Position numbers and translations under genes: made by a program. DNA of 64,000 bases, taken from Microscilla marina ATCC 23134 (lineage in GTDB: Bacteria; Bacteroidota; Bacteroidia; Cytophagales; Microscillaceae). Below the pieces are notes generated by a model. That model did not search any database and had not been told where the DNA came from. It saw nothing but the letters and a program-made list of their open reading frames with translations. Below, one piece after another: positions 18,069 through 28,080 of this stretch (position 1 is its first letter; each line of letters opens with the position of its first letter). The stretch covers positions 1-64,000 of the forward strand of contig NZ_AAWS01000039.1 in NCBI RefSeq assembly GCF_000169175.1, given 5' to 3'.

Positions 18069-20852
18069 ATGTTCATAAGACTCATAAAAATGCTGTTGCT
18101 GGTGGCAGTTTTGCACCTACAGGCAACTGCTCAAAGTGTAGAATCACTGCTGAGCAGTTTGGCTAAAAGTAATAGTACTACCGAAAAAGTTGACATTTTA
18201 AACAATATTGCCCAGGTGCAATTAAGCTTACAGCAAGCAGATAAGGCTACTGGGTATGCTCAGCAAGCCCTTGCTTTGGCGAGCAAACATAACTATGCTG
18301 CCGGAAAATCGCTGAGTCTTTTGTACCTGGGCAAAGCTTACAAGGCAAACAAACAATTGTCTAACTCGCTCAACTATTACTTGCAGGCAGGGGTAGGGTT
18401 TGAGGTATTGCGAAATAAAACATTGCAGGCAGCGACTTATCATGACATAGGAGATTTATATCAAACCTGGCAGGCACACGAGAAAGCCATCGAGTATTAC
18501 CAAAAATCATATCAATTAAAACCAGCCCCACAATTGTTAATGGCTCAGGGAAAATCATATTACCTGTCAAAAAATTACCCTAAAGCTACCGAAACCTACC
18601 AAAAGGCATTGAACATATACCAAACAAAACAAGACGTTGGGCAAAGCCGACAAGCACTTACAATGCTGGCGAATATTTATACCACCACCGGGCAATACCA
18701 ACAGGCATTGGTAAGCAGTCAACAGTTACTTCAATTGAACCAAAAAAGTACCCAGTTGGGGGTATTGGCAGACACTTATAATAATATAGGTGTATTGCAC
18801 CAAAAGTTGGAGGAACCAACCAAGGCACTTGCTGCTTTTAACCAAGCATTGCCCTTGTATGAACAGCTGCCAAGTAGTGTGGTGTATCAGCGTAAAAAAA
18901 TAAACTTGCTGACCAACATTGGTACTATATATACTCAACAAAGGCAGTTTGGCAATGCGCTCAATCAATACCAAAAAGGGGTGAAAATAAGCAAAGCGCA
19001 GCAAGTACCCTTAAAAACTGCGGAATTACATAATTATATAGCCGCTACTTATTATGTCAACCGCGACAATACCAATGCCTTGAGTTACGCAAAAGAGGCG
19101 GTACGTTTGGTGAAAAAACAACCCATTAGTGTGGGAGGGCAAAGGGTATTGCAAAATAGTTATCAGGTGTTGGCAGGTATTTATCAGCAAAACAATCACC
19201 TTAAAAATTACCAAAAATACTATGCTTTACATCAAAACATCAAAGATAGTTTGAACAAGGCGCAAAACGCTGAGGAACAACGCATCTTGAAAGAGCAATT
19301 GGCAATAGAGAAAAAAGAAAACGAATTTAAGATGCTACTTGCCGAAAAAGAAAGACAAGCCTTATCGTTACAACAACTCAAGCTTGAGTCGGAAAAAAAA
19401 GCTAAAGACTTGACCTTAAAAGCTAAAGAACTTGAGCTGCTTAAAAGAAACCAAGAGTTGCAGAGTGCAGAACTGAAAAACCAACAACTGGAAAAAGGCA
19501 AAGTAGAGCAGCTGCTGGCACTTGCCGAACAAAAAGCCCGTACTGAACAACAAAAACTATTGACCGAGAAACAAAAGAGAGAAACTGAGCGGCAAAAACT
19601 ATTGGCTGAAAAGCAAAAAATAGAAAACTTACAAAAAGCCAAGGCATTGGAAGCAGCCCAAAAAGAAAAGAGTTTGCAGGAAGAGCAGCTTAAGCAAGAG
19701 CAAACCTTAAAAAGGTATGGCATAGGTTTACTTATTTCACTCGGCTTGTTGTTGGTGTTTGTGTTATTTTCGTTTTTAGCTTCGCAAAAAGCCCGTAAAA
19801 AGCTCAAAAAACAAAACGTTGAAATACAAAAGCAAAAAGAAGAGATTAGTACGGCTCATGTAGATTTGCAAAAAAAGACAGAAGAGATAGCCAGCCAAAA
19901 TGAAGAGCTTCAGCAAAATCAGGAAGAGATTATGGCGCAGCGGGATTTTATAGAAGTGAAAAACAATGATTTGAAAATGACCCACCACCGGCTATTACAA
20001 AGCGAAAAGGTGCTCAGAAAAGCGTACGATAAACTCCAGAAAAGTGAGCAGCAAGTAGTAGAGCAAAATAGAACATTGCATTTGGTTCACAAACGAATCA
20101 ATAATAGTATCAATGTAGCCCAAACCATTCAAAATGCTATACTGCCACATACCCAAAAAATGCACAAAATATTGGCAGACCATTTCATCCTTTATCGCCC
20201 TAAAGATGTGGTGAGCGGTGATTTTTATTGGATAGAACAGGTTAACGGCAAGGTGTTTTTAGTAGCGGCCGATTGTACCGGACATGGAGTGCCAGGGGCT
20301 ATGATGAGTATGATTGGCTATGCATTGCTAGATAAAATAGTATTGATTAAAAAAATACACGAGCCCAATGAGGCCTTGGATGAACTACACAAAGAAGTAA
20401 AAACTGCCCTAAGCCAAGAGCAGTCGGGCAACGAAAACGGGATGGACCTGGTGATGCTGTGCCTGGAAAAAAATGACCAAGGACAAACTAAAGTAACTTT
20501 TTGCGGGGCTAAAAACCCCTTATATTATATTGAGAAAGGAAGCGAGCAAGTACAATTGTTGAAAGGCGACCGACGCTCTATAGGTGGCAAACAGGCAAGT
20601 CAGGTACAGTTTACCAATCAGGAAATATTGTTAGAAGAAGGAAGCTTATTGTACTTAGGAAGCGACGGCTTTGTTGACCAAAACAATGAGCGACGTAAGA
20701 GTTTTGGTACCAAAAAACTGCATAAATTGCTGGAAGCTTGCGCACAGCTTGAACTTAGTGAACAAAAAAAGCTGATGGAAAAAACTCTGGAGCATCAAAT
20801 GCAAAATACTACCCAAAGAGATGATATCTTACTTTTAGGAGTAAGGGTATAA
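18069..20852 (+). CDS. TPR / coiled-coil / SpoIIE phosphatase of the receptor module
   Basis: A 927-residue sensor phosphatase. A TTG at 18015 opens the frame, but ATG 18069 begins a good signal peptide (MFIRLIKMLLLVAVLHLQATAQ) and is chosen. About eight TPR repeats fill residues 30-380, then a long K/E/Q-rich coiled coil, one transmembrane segment near 555-580 (GIGLLISLGLLLVFVLFSFL), a second coiled coil (EEISTAHV to RTLHLVHK), and a SpoIIE PP2C domain with SGDFYWIEQ, DCTGHGVPGAMMSM and GSDGFVDQNNERR. The predicted topology places the TPRs in the periplasm and the phosphatase in the cytoplasm. Such phosphatases act on anti-anti-sigma factors in other bacteria; the target here is unknown. Confidence 0.88.
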   Translation: MFIRLIKMLLLVAVLHLQATAQSVESLLSSLAKSNSTTEKVDILNNIAQVQLSLQQADKATGYAQQALALASKHNYAAGKSLSLLYLGKAYKANKQLSNSLNYYLQAGVGFEVLRNKTLQAATYHDIGDLYQTWQAHEKAIEYYQKSYQLKPAPQLLMAQGKSYYLSKNYPKATETYQKALNIYQTKQDVGQSRQALTMLANIYTTTGQYQQALVSSQQLLQLNQKSTQLGVLADTYNNIGVLHQKLEEPTKALAAFNQALPLYEQLPSSVVYQRKKINLLTNIGTIYTQQRQFGNALNQYQKGVKISKAQQVPLKTAELHNYIAATYYVNRDNTNALSYAKEAVRLVKKQPISVGGQRVLQNSYQVLAGIYQQNNHLKNYQKYYALHQNIKDSLNKAQNAEEQRILKEQLAIEKKENEFKMLLAEKERQALSLQQLKLESEKKAKDLTLKAKELELLKRNQELQSAELKNQQLEKGKVEQLLALAEQKARTEQQKLLTEKQKRETERQKLLAEKQKIENLQKAKALEAAQKEKSLQEEQLKQEQTLKRYGIGLLISLGLLLVFVLFSFLASQKARKKLKKQNVEIQKQKEEISTAHVDLQKKTEEIASQNEELQQNQEEIMAQRDFIEVKNNDLKMTHHRLLQSEKVLRKAYDKLQKSEQQVVEQNRTLHLVHKRINNSINVAQTIQNAILPHTQKMHKILADHFILYRPKDVVSGDFYWIEQVNGKVFLVAADCTGHGVPGAMMSMIGYALLDKIVLIKKIHEPNEALDELHKEVKTALSQEQSGNENGMDLVMLCLEKNDQGQTKVTFCGAKNPLYYIEKGSEQVQLLKGDRRSIGGKQASQVQFTNQEILLEEGSLLYLGSDGFVDQNNERRKSFGTKKLHKLLEACAQLELSEQKKLMEKTLEHQMQNTTQRDDILLLGVRV

Positions 20853-20959
20853 TATACTGCCTGGCAAGTAACTTATATATTCTAAAAAAGGCTGGTTATC
20901 TGTTTAAGTATCGCAGTCAGGTGTTTTCGTTTTTAAGGTGTAAACAAATTATATCAGAG

Positions 20960-21000
20960 GCTGTTTTGAGGTTAACTGTAACAAAACAGCACATTTTTTG
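20960..21000 (+). terminator. Intrinsic terminator between receptor modules
   Basis: A 9-bp stem GCTGTTTTG (20960-20968) with CAAAACAGC (20982-20990), followed by ACATTTTTTG. It separates the second module from the third, so each module is probably its own transcription unit. Confidence 0.7.
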
Positions 21001-21110
21001 ACTATGTTTGAACAGCAGACCTAATATACCACGCCATTATTTGCCTGCAAACCTTTCCAGCGACCTAAAATCTGCTAAAAATCAACCATTAATCAAGCAC
21101 TAAACGGTTT

Positions 21111-23351
21111 ATGAGACAAATCTGCGCTTTACTATGTTTACTTCTCCTGTTGGCAAGCAATGATCAACTCCTGGCACAAGATCCAGACAATTTGTTTAAA
21201 GAGTCGTTGGAAGAGTTAATGAAGCAACCCGTAGCCAAAAGTTTATTTGATGTGAAAATTACTACTGCAAGTCTCAACGAAGAATTGTCAGGTAAGGCAT
21301 TGGCTATGACCAGGGTAATTACTGCTGAACAAATACGTTTGCGCAACTACCAGTCGTTGAGAGATGTATTAATGGATTTGCCTGATTTTAAAGTAGATGA
21401 TATAAACGATGAAAACTCATTCAATACCTTCATTACAAGAGGCATTGTGGGGCAAGAAAAGTTTGTTATTTTGCTTGATGGAGTGCGTATTTCATCACCC
21501 ACCAACGAAAGAATGCCCATTGCAGAAAATTATCCCGTATATTTTGCCAAACAAATAGAAATAGTATATGGTTCTGCTTCTGCCTTGTATGGAGCTGATG
21601 CTGTGGCAGGAGTGATCAATATCATTACTAAAAGATCAGCCAAAAACTTTGAAGTGGAGTTTGCCCCATCTATGGGCAATTATAACACCTACAATGGAGA
21701 CTTATTTTTGTATAAAAAAATAGGCAAGGCTTCGCTTACCCTGGCAGGCAAGTACTTTCAGGAACAACCTCCCGACTTGAATGAAAGAACTGCTAACGAT
21801 CCTGTGTTTGACTTGAGTGGTTACAACACGGGTACTTTTAATACTGTCTTTGGCCCTATTACCTCTCCTGTTCCTGTATCGCCAGCATTGGAAGCCCCAC
21901 GAAAGGCTTATGCTGTATTTGGCTCGCTCAAGATGGAAGATTTCCAGTTCAATATGTTTTATAATTATTCGCAGCATTCGTCGTCAATACAGGTTACTCC
22001 CAACAATTCTATTTACAACAAAGACGTACTCTATGGGCAAGGAGTGTTGATGAGTAGTATTAATTACACAAAAAAACTAAGAAATTTGCGTTTATCCTCT
22101 TCGTTGATGGGGAGTATCTATGAGATGGACCCCCGCACCAATTTTCGCAATGTATTTGTAGGGATGGCTACTGGCTATAAATATGCCTTGGGCAACGAAA
22201 TAAAACTAAACCAAACTGCCAATTGGCAAATCAACCGTAACCTAAATGTGGTAGGAGGATTTACTTTTGAGTTTTTTAACTCTATCCCCAAAACAGCCGA
22301 TTTGTCGGAGCCAATTAATCCTAGGCAGAGTATTCAGGGAACCATTACAGGGACTGATTTACCTGCCGAGTTTTTTCAAGTCAATTACTCAAATATAGGA
22401 GGCTTTGCCCAAATACAGTATGCGCCCAATCAAGTATTTAGTTTTACGTTAGGCAGTCGTTATGACAACAATTCGAGGTTTGGAACCACCCTTAACCCCC
22501 GAATGGGCGTAGTGGTGCAAGCTTCCAAAAAACTCGCCTTGCGGTTAATGTATGGTTCTTCGTTTCTGGCGCCCAGCCCCTTGCGTACTTTCGAGCATTA
22601 TGGTTCTTTTTTCTCTAATGATGGTGGACAAACCTATCAATCATTTTTTTGGCATTTGCCCAATCCTGACCTAAAACCCATTCAGGCAAAAAACCTGGAC
22701 TTTGGGGCACGTTATTTTATTACTGATGCGTTTTCGGTGAGTATCAACAGTTACTATACCTGGCTCACCGACTTGTTTAACGATAAGTCGGATGCGGATC
22801 ATACCAATATTTATAATGGACAATTTCTGGGGTGGAACGTTGACTTTATAGAAGTACCCGTAAACGAAGGGCAACAGCAAAACTATGGAGGCAGTCTACA
22901 GTTAGACTATCGCAAGGAAATGAAAAATACTAAACTAAATGCCTATTTTATTGTAAGCTATGTAGACGGCAGGGTAGATGTACTAGGTGATGGCAACAAG
23001 GCAGAAATAGAGCTGGTGGCTCCTTGGCAAATAAAAACAGGCATAGACTTTAGTTATAAAAGCTTTTCTGTTTCACCTCGCCTGGTATGGGTAGGCGAGC
23101 AACGTATGAACGCGTTTCAGGCAGATAACCCTACCAAAAGACAAACCCTCGATGGGTACACATTGCTTAATGTGTCGTTGCGTTACCAATTATACAAAAA
23201 ATCAGGTATTTTTATCAATGTGTTCAATGCCTTGAATCAAAAATATCGAGTATCCAACTTTAGTGGCAACAAAGACAACCCCTCTCACGCGTTTTTTGGT
23301 GCCCCTCAATTACCTTTACGCATTCAGGGAGGCTTGCAGGTAAACCTTTAG
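21111..23351 (+). CDS. TonB-dependent receptor of the second intact receptor/SpoIIE module
   Basis: A 746-residue receptor related to the one at 15945: signal peptide (SNDQLLAQ), a linker (SLEELMKQPVAKSLFDVKITTAS), a plug at about 60-175 (ITAEQIRLRNYQSLRDVLMD, IVYGSASALYGADAVAGVIN), and a barrel ending RIQGGLQVNL. The last residue is Leu rather than the usual Phe, which is uncommon but tolerated. Only three bases separate its stop from the phosphatase start at 23355, so the two are cotranscribed and probably translationally linked. No MITE copy precedes this module. The ligand is unknown. Confidence 0.9.
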   Translation: MRQICALLCLLLLLASNDQLLAQDPDNLFKESLEELMKQPVAKSLFDVKITTASLNEELSGKALAMTRVITAEQIRLRNYQSLRDVLMDLPDFKVDDINDENSFNTFITRGIVGQEKFVILLDGVRISSPTNERMPIAENYPVYFAKQIEIVYGSASALYGADAVAGVINIITKRSAKNFEVEFAPSMGNYNTYNGDLFLYKKIGKASLTLAGKYFQEQPPDLNERTANDPVFDLSGYNTGTFNTVFGPITSPVPVSPALEAPRKAYAVFGSLKMEDFQFNMFYNYSQHSSSIQVTPNNSIYNKDVLYGQGVLMSSINYTKKLRNLRLSSSLMGSIYEMDPRTNFRNVFVGMATGYKYALGNEIKLNQTANWQINRNLNVVGGFTFEFFNSIPKTADLSEPINPRQSIQGTITGTDLPAEFFQVNYSNIGGFAQIQYAPNQVFSFTLGSRYDNNSRFGTTLNPRMGVVVQASKKLALRLMYGSSFLAPSPLRTFEHYGSFFSNDGGQTYQSFFWHLPNPDLKPIQAKNLDFGARYFITDAFSVSINSYYTWLTDLFNDKSDADHTNIYNGQFLGWNVDFIEVPVNEGQQQNYGGSLQLDYRKEMKNTKLNAYFIVSYVDGRVDVLGDGNKAEIELVAPWQIKTGIDFSYKSFSVSPRLVWVGEQRMNAFQADNPTKRQTLDGYTLLNVSLRYQLYKKSGIFINVFNALNQKYRVSNFSGNKDNPSHAFFGAPQLPLRIQGGLQVNL

Positions 23352-23354
23352 CTT

Positions 23355-25850
23355 ATGACAAGTATAACAATCTACTTCTTAAGAAAAACCTTGCTGCTAT
23401 GGGTGTTTATTGGAACCCTTTGTGCAACAGGTAGCTTACATGCCCAAAACCTGAACCAGTTATTGATCCAACTCGACAAAACCAAACAACCAGTAGCTAA
23501 GGTACCTCTATTGCAGCAAATAGGCGGTGCATACCAACAACAAAGTGCCCATAAAAAAGCTATAGAATACTTTGAAACTGCGCATCAAATTGAAAAGCAA
23601 AATAAACTACCCCTTACCCGTACGCTCAAAAGCCTTGGTTACTCTTTTAAGCAATTAGGCAACTACAGACAGGCTATCCAACACTTTGAAGAAGTGCTAC
23701 AAACAAATATTGAAAAAGATGAACGATTGGACATACTCGAAGAGCTGGCTACTTTGCATAAGCACGAAAAAAACTATGCAAAGGCTATAGAGTATACCAG
23801 CCAAATATTAGCGATTCATCAAAACAGCAATGATATACCCAAAATAGCCAATGCCTACAATAACCTGGGGTATTTGTATAAAAAAGCCGACAATCAACAA
23901 AAGTCGCTCGAAAGCTACAACCAGGCGCTCACTGTTGGGCAAAAGGTTAGCCCTGCGATGAACGCAAATGCACGGGCAATCGCCTACATCAATACAGGGG
24001 TAGCCTATACCAGTATTGGTAAGTATCGCGAAGCCCGGTCTTATTATATCAAAGCGCTTGATATGAGAGAGAAACAAGGCAAACCTGCCGAAATAGCCGA
24101 TACATATAATTATTTGGCGGTATATTATTATTTGAGTGGCAACAACAGCAAGGCAATCGCCCAGGCAAATAAAGCTATAGACTTGGCAGAGCCCATAAAA
24201 GCCGAAAAAGTATTGGTAAGCAGTTATAAGCTGTTGTCAGAGGTGTATCAACAAGAGAAAGCCTTTGAGGAGTCGCAAAAATACTTTAAAAAACACCAGG
24301 AGTTAAAAGATAAAATGGCTCGCCAACAGCGTGTAGCCCAGCAAAAGCTATTGCAAAAGCAGGTAGATGTAGAAAAACAAGAAAGCAAACTAAAGGCACT
24401 TATTGCCGAAAGAAATCGCAAAGAGGCTGAGTTGAAGCAATCGGAGTTGGAAAGAAAGCAACAACAACAAGCGCTCAAGCTGAAAGAGCAAGAGCTGGCT
24501 TTGCTTAAGCGTAATCAAGAATTACAACAAGAACAGTTTAAAAACCAACGACTGGAAAAAGAGCGGGTAGAGCAGTTGCTCGCGCTTGCTGAACAAAAAG
24601 CAAATACTGAAAAGCAAAAGCGCCTTGCCGAAAAGCAGAAGGCTATAGCAGAACAACGACGACGCGAAGCCGAAAAACAAAAGTTAGTAGCAGCTAAAGA
24701 AAAAGCTGAGCGCATGCAGCAGAGTAAGGCACTTGAGGCAGCCCAAAAAGAAAAGGAATTGCAACAAGAGCAACTTAAGCAAGAGAAAACGCTGAGAAAG
24801 TACGGCACTATATTGCTTATATTGGGAGCCTTGTTGTTGGGTTTTGTGTTGTTTGCTTTTATTGCCTCACAAAGGGGACGACGGAAACTAAAACAACAAA
24901 AAGAGGAAATAGCAACGCAAAACGAGGAGCTACAGCAAAACCATGAAGAGATCATGTCGCAGCGTGATTTTATTGAGAAAAAAAACAAGGAAATGGAGTT
25001 TACCAATAGTAAGTTACGTCAGAGCGAACACGTATTGCGCAAGGCTTACGAGCAACTCAAAGAAAGTGAAGAAAGCATTAAGGAAAAAAACAGCCAAATT
25101 CATAAAAGTATCACTGCAGCCCAAACCATACAACAGGCCATATTACCTTACCACAAAAATGTGGAGACTGCTTTAGGCGAACATTTTATTATGTATGCCC
25201 CAAAAGATGTGGTCAGTGGCGATTTTTATTGGATAAAAGAAGTGCAAGGCAAGGTGTTTTTAATTGCAGCTGATTGTACTGGGCACGGGGTGCCAGGGGC
25301 GTTTATGAGTATGATTGGCAAAGCGCTGATTGATAAGTTGATTTTGATTAAAGATTTGCTCGAACCTGCTGAAATATTGCATAAACTGCACGATGAAATT
25401 AAAATGGCGTTGCGGCAAGAAGAAACCGGGAATAACAATGGAATGGATTTGGTGATTTTACGCCTCGAACATTTAGAAAATCAAGTAAATATTATGTTTG
25501 CCGGCGCCAAAAGTTCTATGTATTATATAGAAAAAGGCATCACCGAGCTACAAGTGCTCAAAGGCGATCGTCGCTCGATTGGTGGGTATCAAAACGATGA
25601 AATTTTATTTAACAACCAACAAATTACTTTGCCCAAGGGTAGTTTGATTTATGTGGGAAGCGACGGTTTTGTAGACCAAAACAATGTGCGCAGGCGGAGT
25701 TTTGGCAATAAGCGCCTCAACAAACTTTTGCTAGACAATATGGATGAGCCTTTGTCTAAACAAAAGCAAGCCTTGGAAGAAGCCCTCAAAGCCCACATGG
25801 AAGGGACTACCCAACGCGATGATATTTTGTTTATAGGAGTGAAACTATAA
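23355..25850 (+). CDS. TPR / coiled-coil / SpoIIE phosphatase, second intact copy
   Basis: 831 residues with the same layout as the gene at 18069: signal peptide (TGSLHAQ, about 31), TPR repeats at about 35-320, a K/E/Q-rich coiled coil (to about 480), a transmembrane segment (TILLILGALLLGFVLFAFIA), a short second coiled coil, and a SpoIIE domain with SGDFYWIKE, DCTGHGVPGAFMSM and GSDGFVDQNNVRRR. All acidic metal-binding motifs seen in the other copies are kept, so it should be active. The N-terminal TPR half differs more between copies than the phosphatase half, as expected if each copy senses a different signal from its own receptor. Confidence 0.88.
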   Translation: MTSITIYFLRKTLLLWVFIGTLCATGSLHAQNLNQLLIQLDKTKQPVAKVPLLQQIGGAYQQQSAHKKAIEYFETAHQIEKQNKLPLTRTLKSLGYSFKQLGNYRQAIQHFEEVLQTNIEKDERLDILEELATLHKHEKNYAKAIEYTSQILAIHQNSNDIPKIANAYNNLGYLYKKADNQQKSLESYNQALTVGQKVSPAMNANARAIAYINTGVAYTSIGKYREARSYYIKALDMREKQGKPAEIADTYNYLAVYYYLSGNNSKAIAQANKAIDLAEPIKAEKVLVSSYKLLSEVYQQEKAFEESQKYFKKHQELKDKMARQQRVAQQKLLQKQVDVEKQESKLKALIAERNRKEAELKQSELERKQQQQALKLKEQELALLKRNQELQQEQFKNQRLEKERVEQLLALAEQKANTEKQKRLAEKQKAIAEQRRREAEKQKLVAAKEKAERMQQSKALEAAQKEKELQQEQLKQEKTLRKYGTILLILGALLLGFVLFAFIASQRGRRKLKQQKEEIATQNEELQQNHEEIMSQRDFIEKKNKEMEFTNSKLRQSEHVLRKAYEQLKESEESIKEKNSQIHKSITAAQTIQQAILPYHKNVETALGEHFIMYAPKDVVSGDFYWIKEVQGKVFLIAADCTGHGVPGAFMSMIGKALIDKLILIKDLLEPAEILHKLHDEIKMALRQEETGNNNGMDLVILRLEHLENQVNIMFAGAKSSMYYIEKGITELQVLKGDRRSIGGYQNDEILFNNQQITLPKGSLIYVGSDGFVDQNNVRRRSFGNKRLNKLLLDNMDEPLSKQKQALEEALKAHMEGTTQRDDILFIGVKL

Positions 25851-25856
25851 AAAAAG

Positions 25857-25941
25857 GAGCGTTCATTTAATTGTGCTTTTTGAAAAATAAATACTGATAA
25901 TCAGCGGGTTAAAATTTTTAGGCACAATTTTTTGAACGCTC
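25857..25941. repeat. Large imperfect hairpin downstream of phosphatase gene
   Basis: Two 20-nt arms (25857-25876 and 25922-25941) pair at 17 of 20 positions: GAGCGTTCA with TGAACGCTC and AATTGTGC with GCACAATT, separated by three T-T mismatches, around a 45-nt AT-rich loop. On the minus strand a T run follows, so it could back up termination of leftward transcripts, or be a degenerate mobile repeat. It has no TAA flanks. Confidence 0.5.
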
Positions 25942-25983
25942 TCAAAAAAACGAATTTACACAAACTCTGAAACGTTATCAAAA

Positions 25984-26017
25984 AAAAGCCCACATGAGGG
26001 TCATCAGGTGGGCTTTT
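25984..26017. terminator. Bidirectional terminator between phosphatase and urocanase genes
   Basis: A 10-bp stem AAAAGCCCAC (25984-25993) with GTGGGCTTTT (26008-26017) and a small inner stem ATGA/TCAT. A and T flanks suit termination in both directions. Confidence 0.8.
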
Positions 26018-26032
26018 GTCATTTGTGCTACT

Positions 26033-28048
26033 TTAAAACAGCCCTTCCAGCAAATGATCATCTACCAGATGAGGCAAGGTTACTTTCAGTTCAGGTGAGC
26101 GTTCCATTTCGCGTTCTATGGCAAAACGTGCGTTTTGGTTGCGTGCCCATGAGCGACGGGCAATACCATTGTTTACGTCATAAAAAAGCATTTTTTTCAA
26201 ACGGTTTTCTGCGGCTGTGCTACCATCCAGCAACATACCAAAGCCACCGTTGATCACTTCGCCCCAGCCAACACCGCCACCATTGTGAATAGATACCCAA
26301 GTAGCGCCTCTAAAGCTATCGCCAATTACATTATGAATCGCCATATCTGCCGTAAACTTGCTGCCATCATAAATATTACTGGTTTCGCGGTAAGGCGAAT
26401 CGGTGCCACTTACATCATGATGATCGCGTCCTAATACTATAGGCGCCGAGATTTCTCCCTTGGCAATGGCGGTATTAAAAGCCTCGGCAATTTTAGCACG
26501 CCCTTCGGCATCGGAGTACAAAATACGGGCTTGCGAACCCACCACCATGTTGTTTTTGCCCGCCTCGGCAATCCATTGAATATTATCCTCCATCTGTTGT
26601 TGAATCTCTTCGGGCGAACTCGCTTTGATCTCTTCCAACACCTGGGTGGCTATAGCATCTGATTTGGCAAGATCTTCTGCCTTGCCCGATGTACATACCC
26701 AGCGAAAAGGACCAAAACCATAGTCGAAACACATAGGACCTAAGATATCTTGCACATACGAAGGGTAACGGAAGTCGATGCCATTGTCGGCCAATACATC
26801 GGCACCAGCACGTGATGACTCAAGCAAAAATGCATTGCCATAGTCAAAGAAGTAAGTACCCTTGGCGCAGTGTTTATTTACTGCGGCTACGTGGCGACGC
26901 AACGATTCGTATACTTTTTCTTTGAAAGCTTCAGGTTCATTGCGGATCATATCATTGGCCTCTTCAAACGATACACCTGCCGGGTAATAGCCTCCTGAAA
27001 AAGGATTGTGCAAAGAGGTTTGATCAGAGCCTACATGCACAAAAACATCTTCTTCATAAAACCTTTCCCATACCTCTACTATATTGCCACAGTAAGCAAT
27101 AGACACCACTTCTTTATTTGTCTGGGCTTCTTTTACCCTGGCTATCAGCTCGTCCATATTGTCGATCAAGACATCTACCCAGCCTTGGCTGTGACGTTTT
27201 TCGGCAGCGGCTTTGTTTACTTCAGCACATACTGTTACACAGCGGGCAATGTTACCTGCTTTGGGTTGAGCTCCACTCATTCCACCCAGACCTGCCGTCA
27301 GAAAAATTTTACCTTCCGAAGTTTCACCCTTGGGCAATGTATTGCGAAAAGCATTCATTACTGTAATAGTAGTGCCGTGTACAATACCCTGAGGACCAAT
27401 GTACATATAAGAGCCTGCTGTCATTTGCCCGTATTGGGTCACGCCCAACGCGTTGAATTTTTCCCAGTCATCGGGTTTCGAGTAGTTCGGAATCATCATT
27501 CCATTGGTTACTATTACACGAGGAGCTTCGGTAGACGAAGGAAACAGTCCCATAGGATGCCCCGAATACATATGCAAGGTTTGTTCGTTGGTCATAGTAG
27601 CCAAGTATTGCATAGTGAGCAGGTACTGCGCCCAGTTTTGAAATACGGCTCCATTGCCTCCGTAAGTAATCAATTCTTCGGGGTGTTGTGCTACAGCGGG
27701 GTCAAGGTTGTTCTGAATCATGAGCATAATAGAGGCTGCCTGACGCGACTTTGCCGGGTACTCGTCAATAGGGCGGGCATACATTTCATACGTAGGTTTA
27801 AACCTGTACATATATATACGTCCGTAGTCGTTGAGTTCTTCGGCAAACTCTGGCGCAAGTGTTGGGTGCCAAGCCTCTGGAAAGTATCGCAAGGCATTGC
27901 GAATGGCCAGTTTTTTCTCGTCTGGCGACAATATGTCTTTACGTTTGGGGGCACGGTAAGCGTTTTGAGGGTAGTCTCGTTTTGCCGGAAGTTCAGCCGG
28001 AATCCCCTGTAGTATTTGTTGTTTGAAATTGGTGGTGGTTGTGAGCAT
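26033..28048 (-). CDS. hutU: Urocanate hydratase (urocanase)
   Basis: A 671-residue urocanase, converting urocanate to imidazolone propionate in histidine degradation, with a tightly bound NAD+ as electrophile. Family hallmarks are clear: GLGGMSGAQPKAGN for nucleotide binding, YCGNIVEVWERF, DYGFGPFRWVC, and the long block DHHDVSGTDSPYRETSNI followed by NGGGVGWGEVINGGFGM. It is longer than the roughly 555-residue Pseudomonas type and belongs to the longer variant. It stands alone: no hutH, hutI or hutG is in the window. A MITE-like repeat ends 32 bp before the start codon, and a LysR gene is divergent. Confidence 0.95.
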   Translation of the reverse strand: MLTTTTNFKQQILQGIPAELPAKRDYPQNAYRAPKRKDILSPDEKKLAIRNALRYFPEAWHPTLAPEFAEELNDYGRIYMYRFKPTYEMYARPIDEYPAKSRQAASIMLMIQNNLDPAVAQHPEELITYGGNGAVFQNWAQYLLTMQYLATMTNEQTLHMYSGHPMGLFPSSTEAPRVIVTNGMMIPNYSKPDDWEKFNALGVTQYGQMTAGSYMYIGPQGIVHGTTITVMNAFRNTLPKGETSEGKIFLTAGLGGMSGAQPKAGNIARCVTVCAEVNKAAAEKRHSQGWVDVLIDNMDELIARVKEAQTNKEVVSIAYCGNIVEVWERFYEEDVFVHVGSDQTSLHNPFSGGYYPAGVSFEEANDMIRNEPEAFKEKVYESLRRHVAAVNKHCAKGTYFFDYGNAFLLESSRAGADVLADNGIDFRYPSYVQDILGPMCFDYGFGPFRWVCTSGKAEDLAKSDAIATQVLEEIKASSPEEIQQQMEDNIQWIAEAGKNNMVVGSQARILYSDAEGRAKIAEAFNTAIAKGEISAPIVLGRDHHDVSGTDSPYRETSNIYDGSKFTADMAIHNVIGDSFRGATWVSIHNGGGVGWGEVINGGFGMLLDGSTAAENRLKKMLFYDVNNGIARRSWARNQNARFAIEREMERSPELKVTLPHLVDDHLLEGLF

Positions 28049-28080
28049 TTTTTTTAATTTTTTAAAGGTAAAATAGATAA

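Noticed and set aside
27008-28012. 334-codon open frame on the plus strand
   Set aside because: It lies entirely antisense to urocanase, which has unmistakable family motifs. The translation is rich in Cys, His and Phe with no domain.
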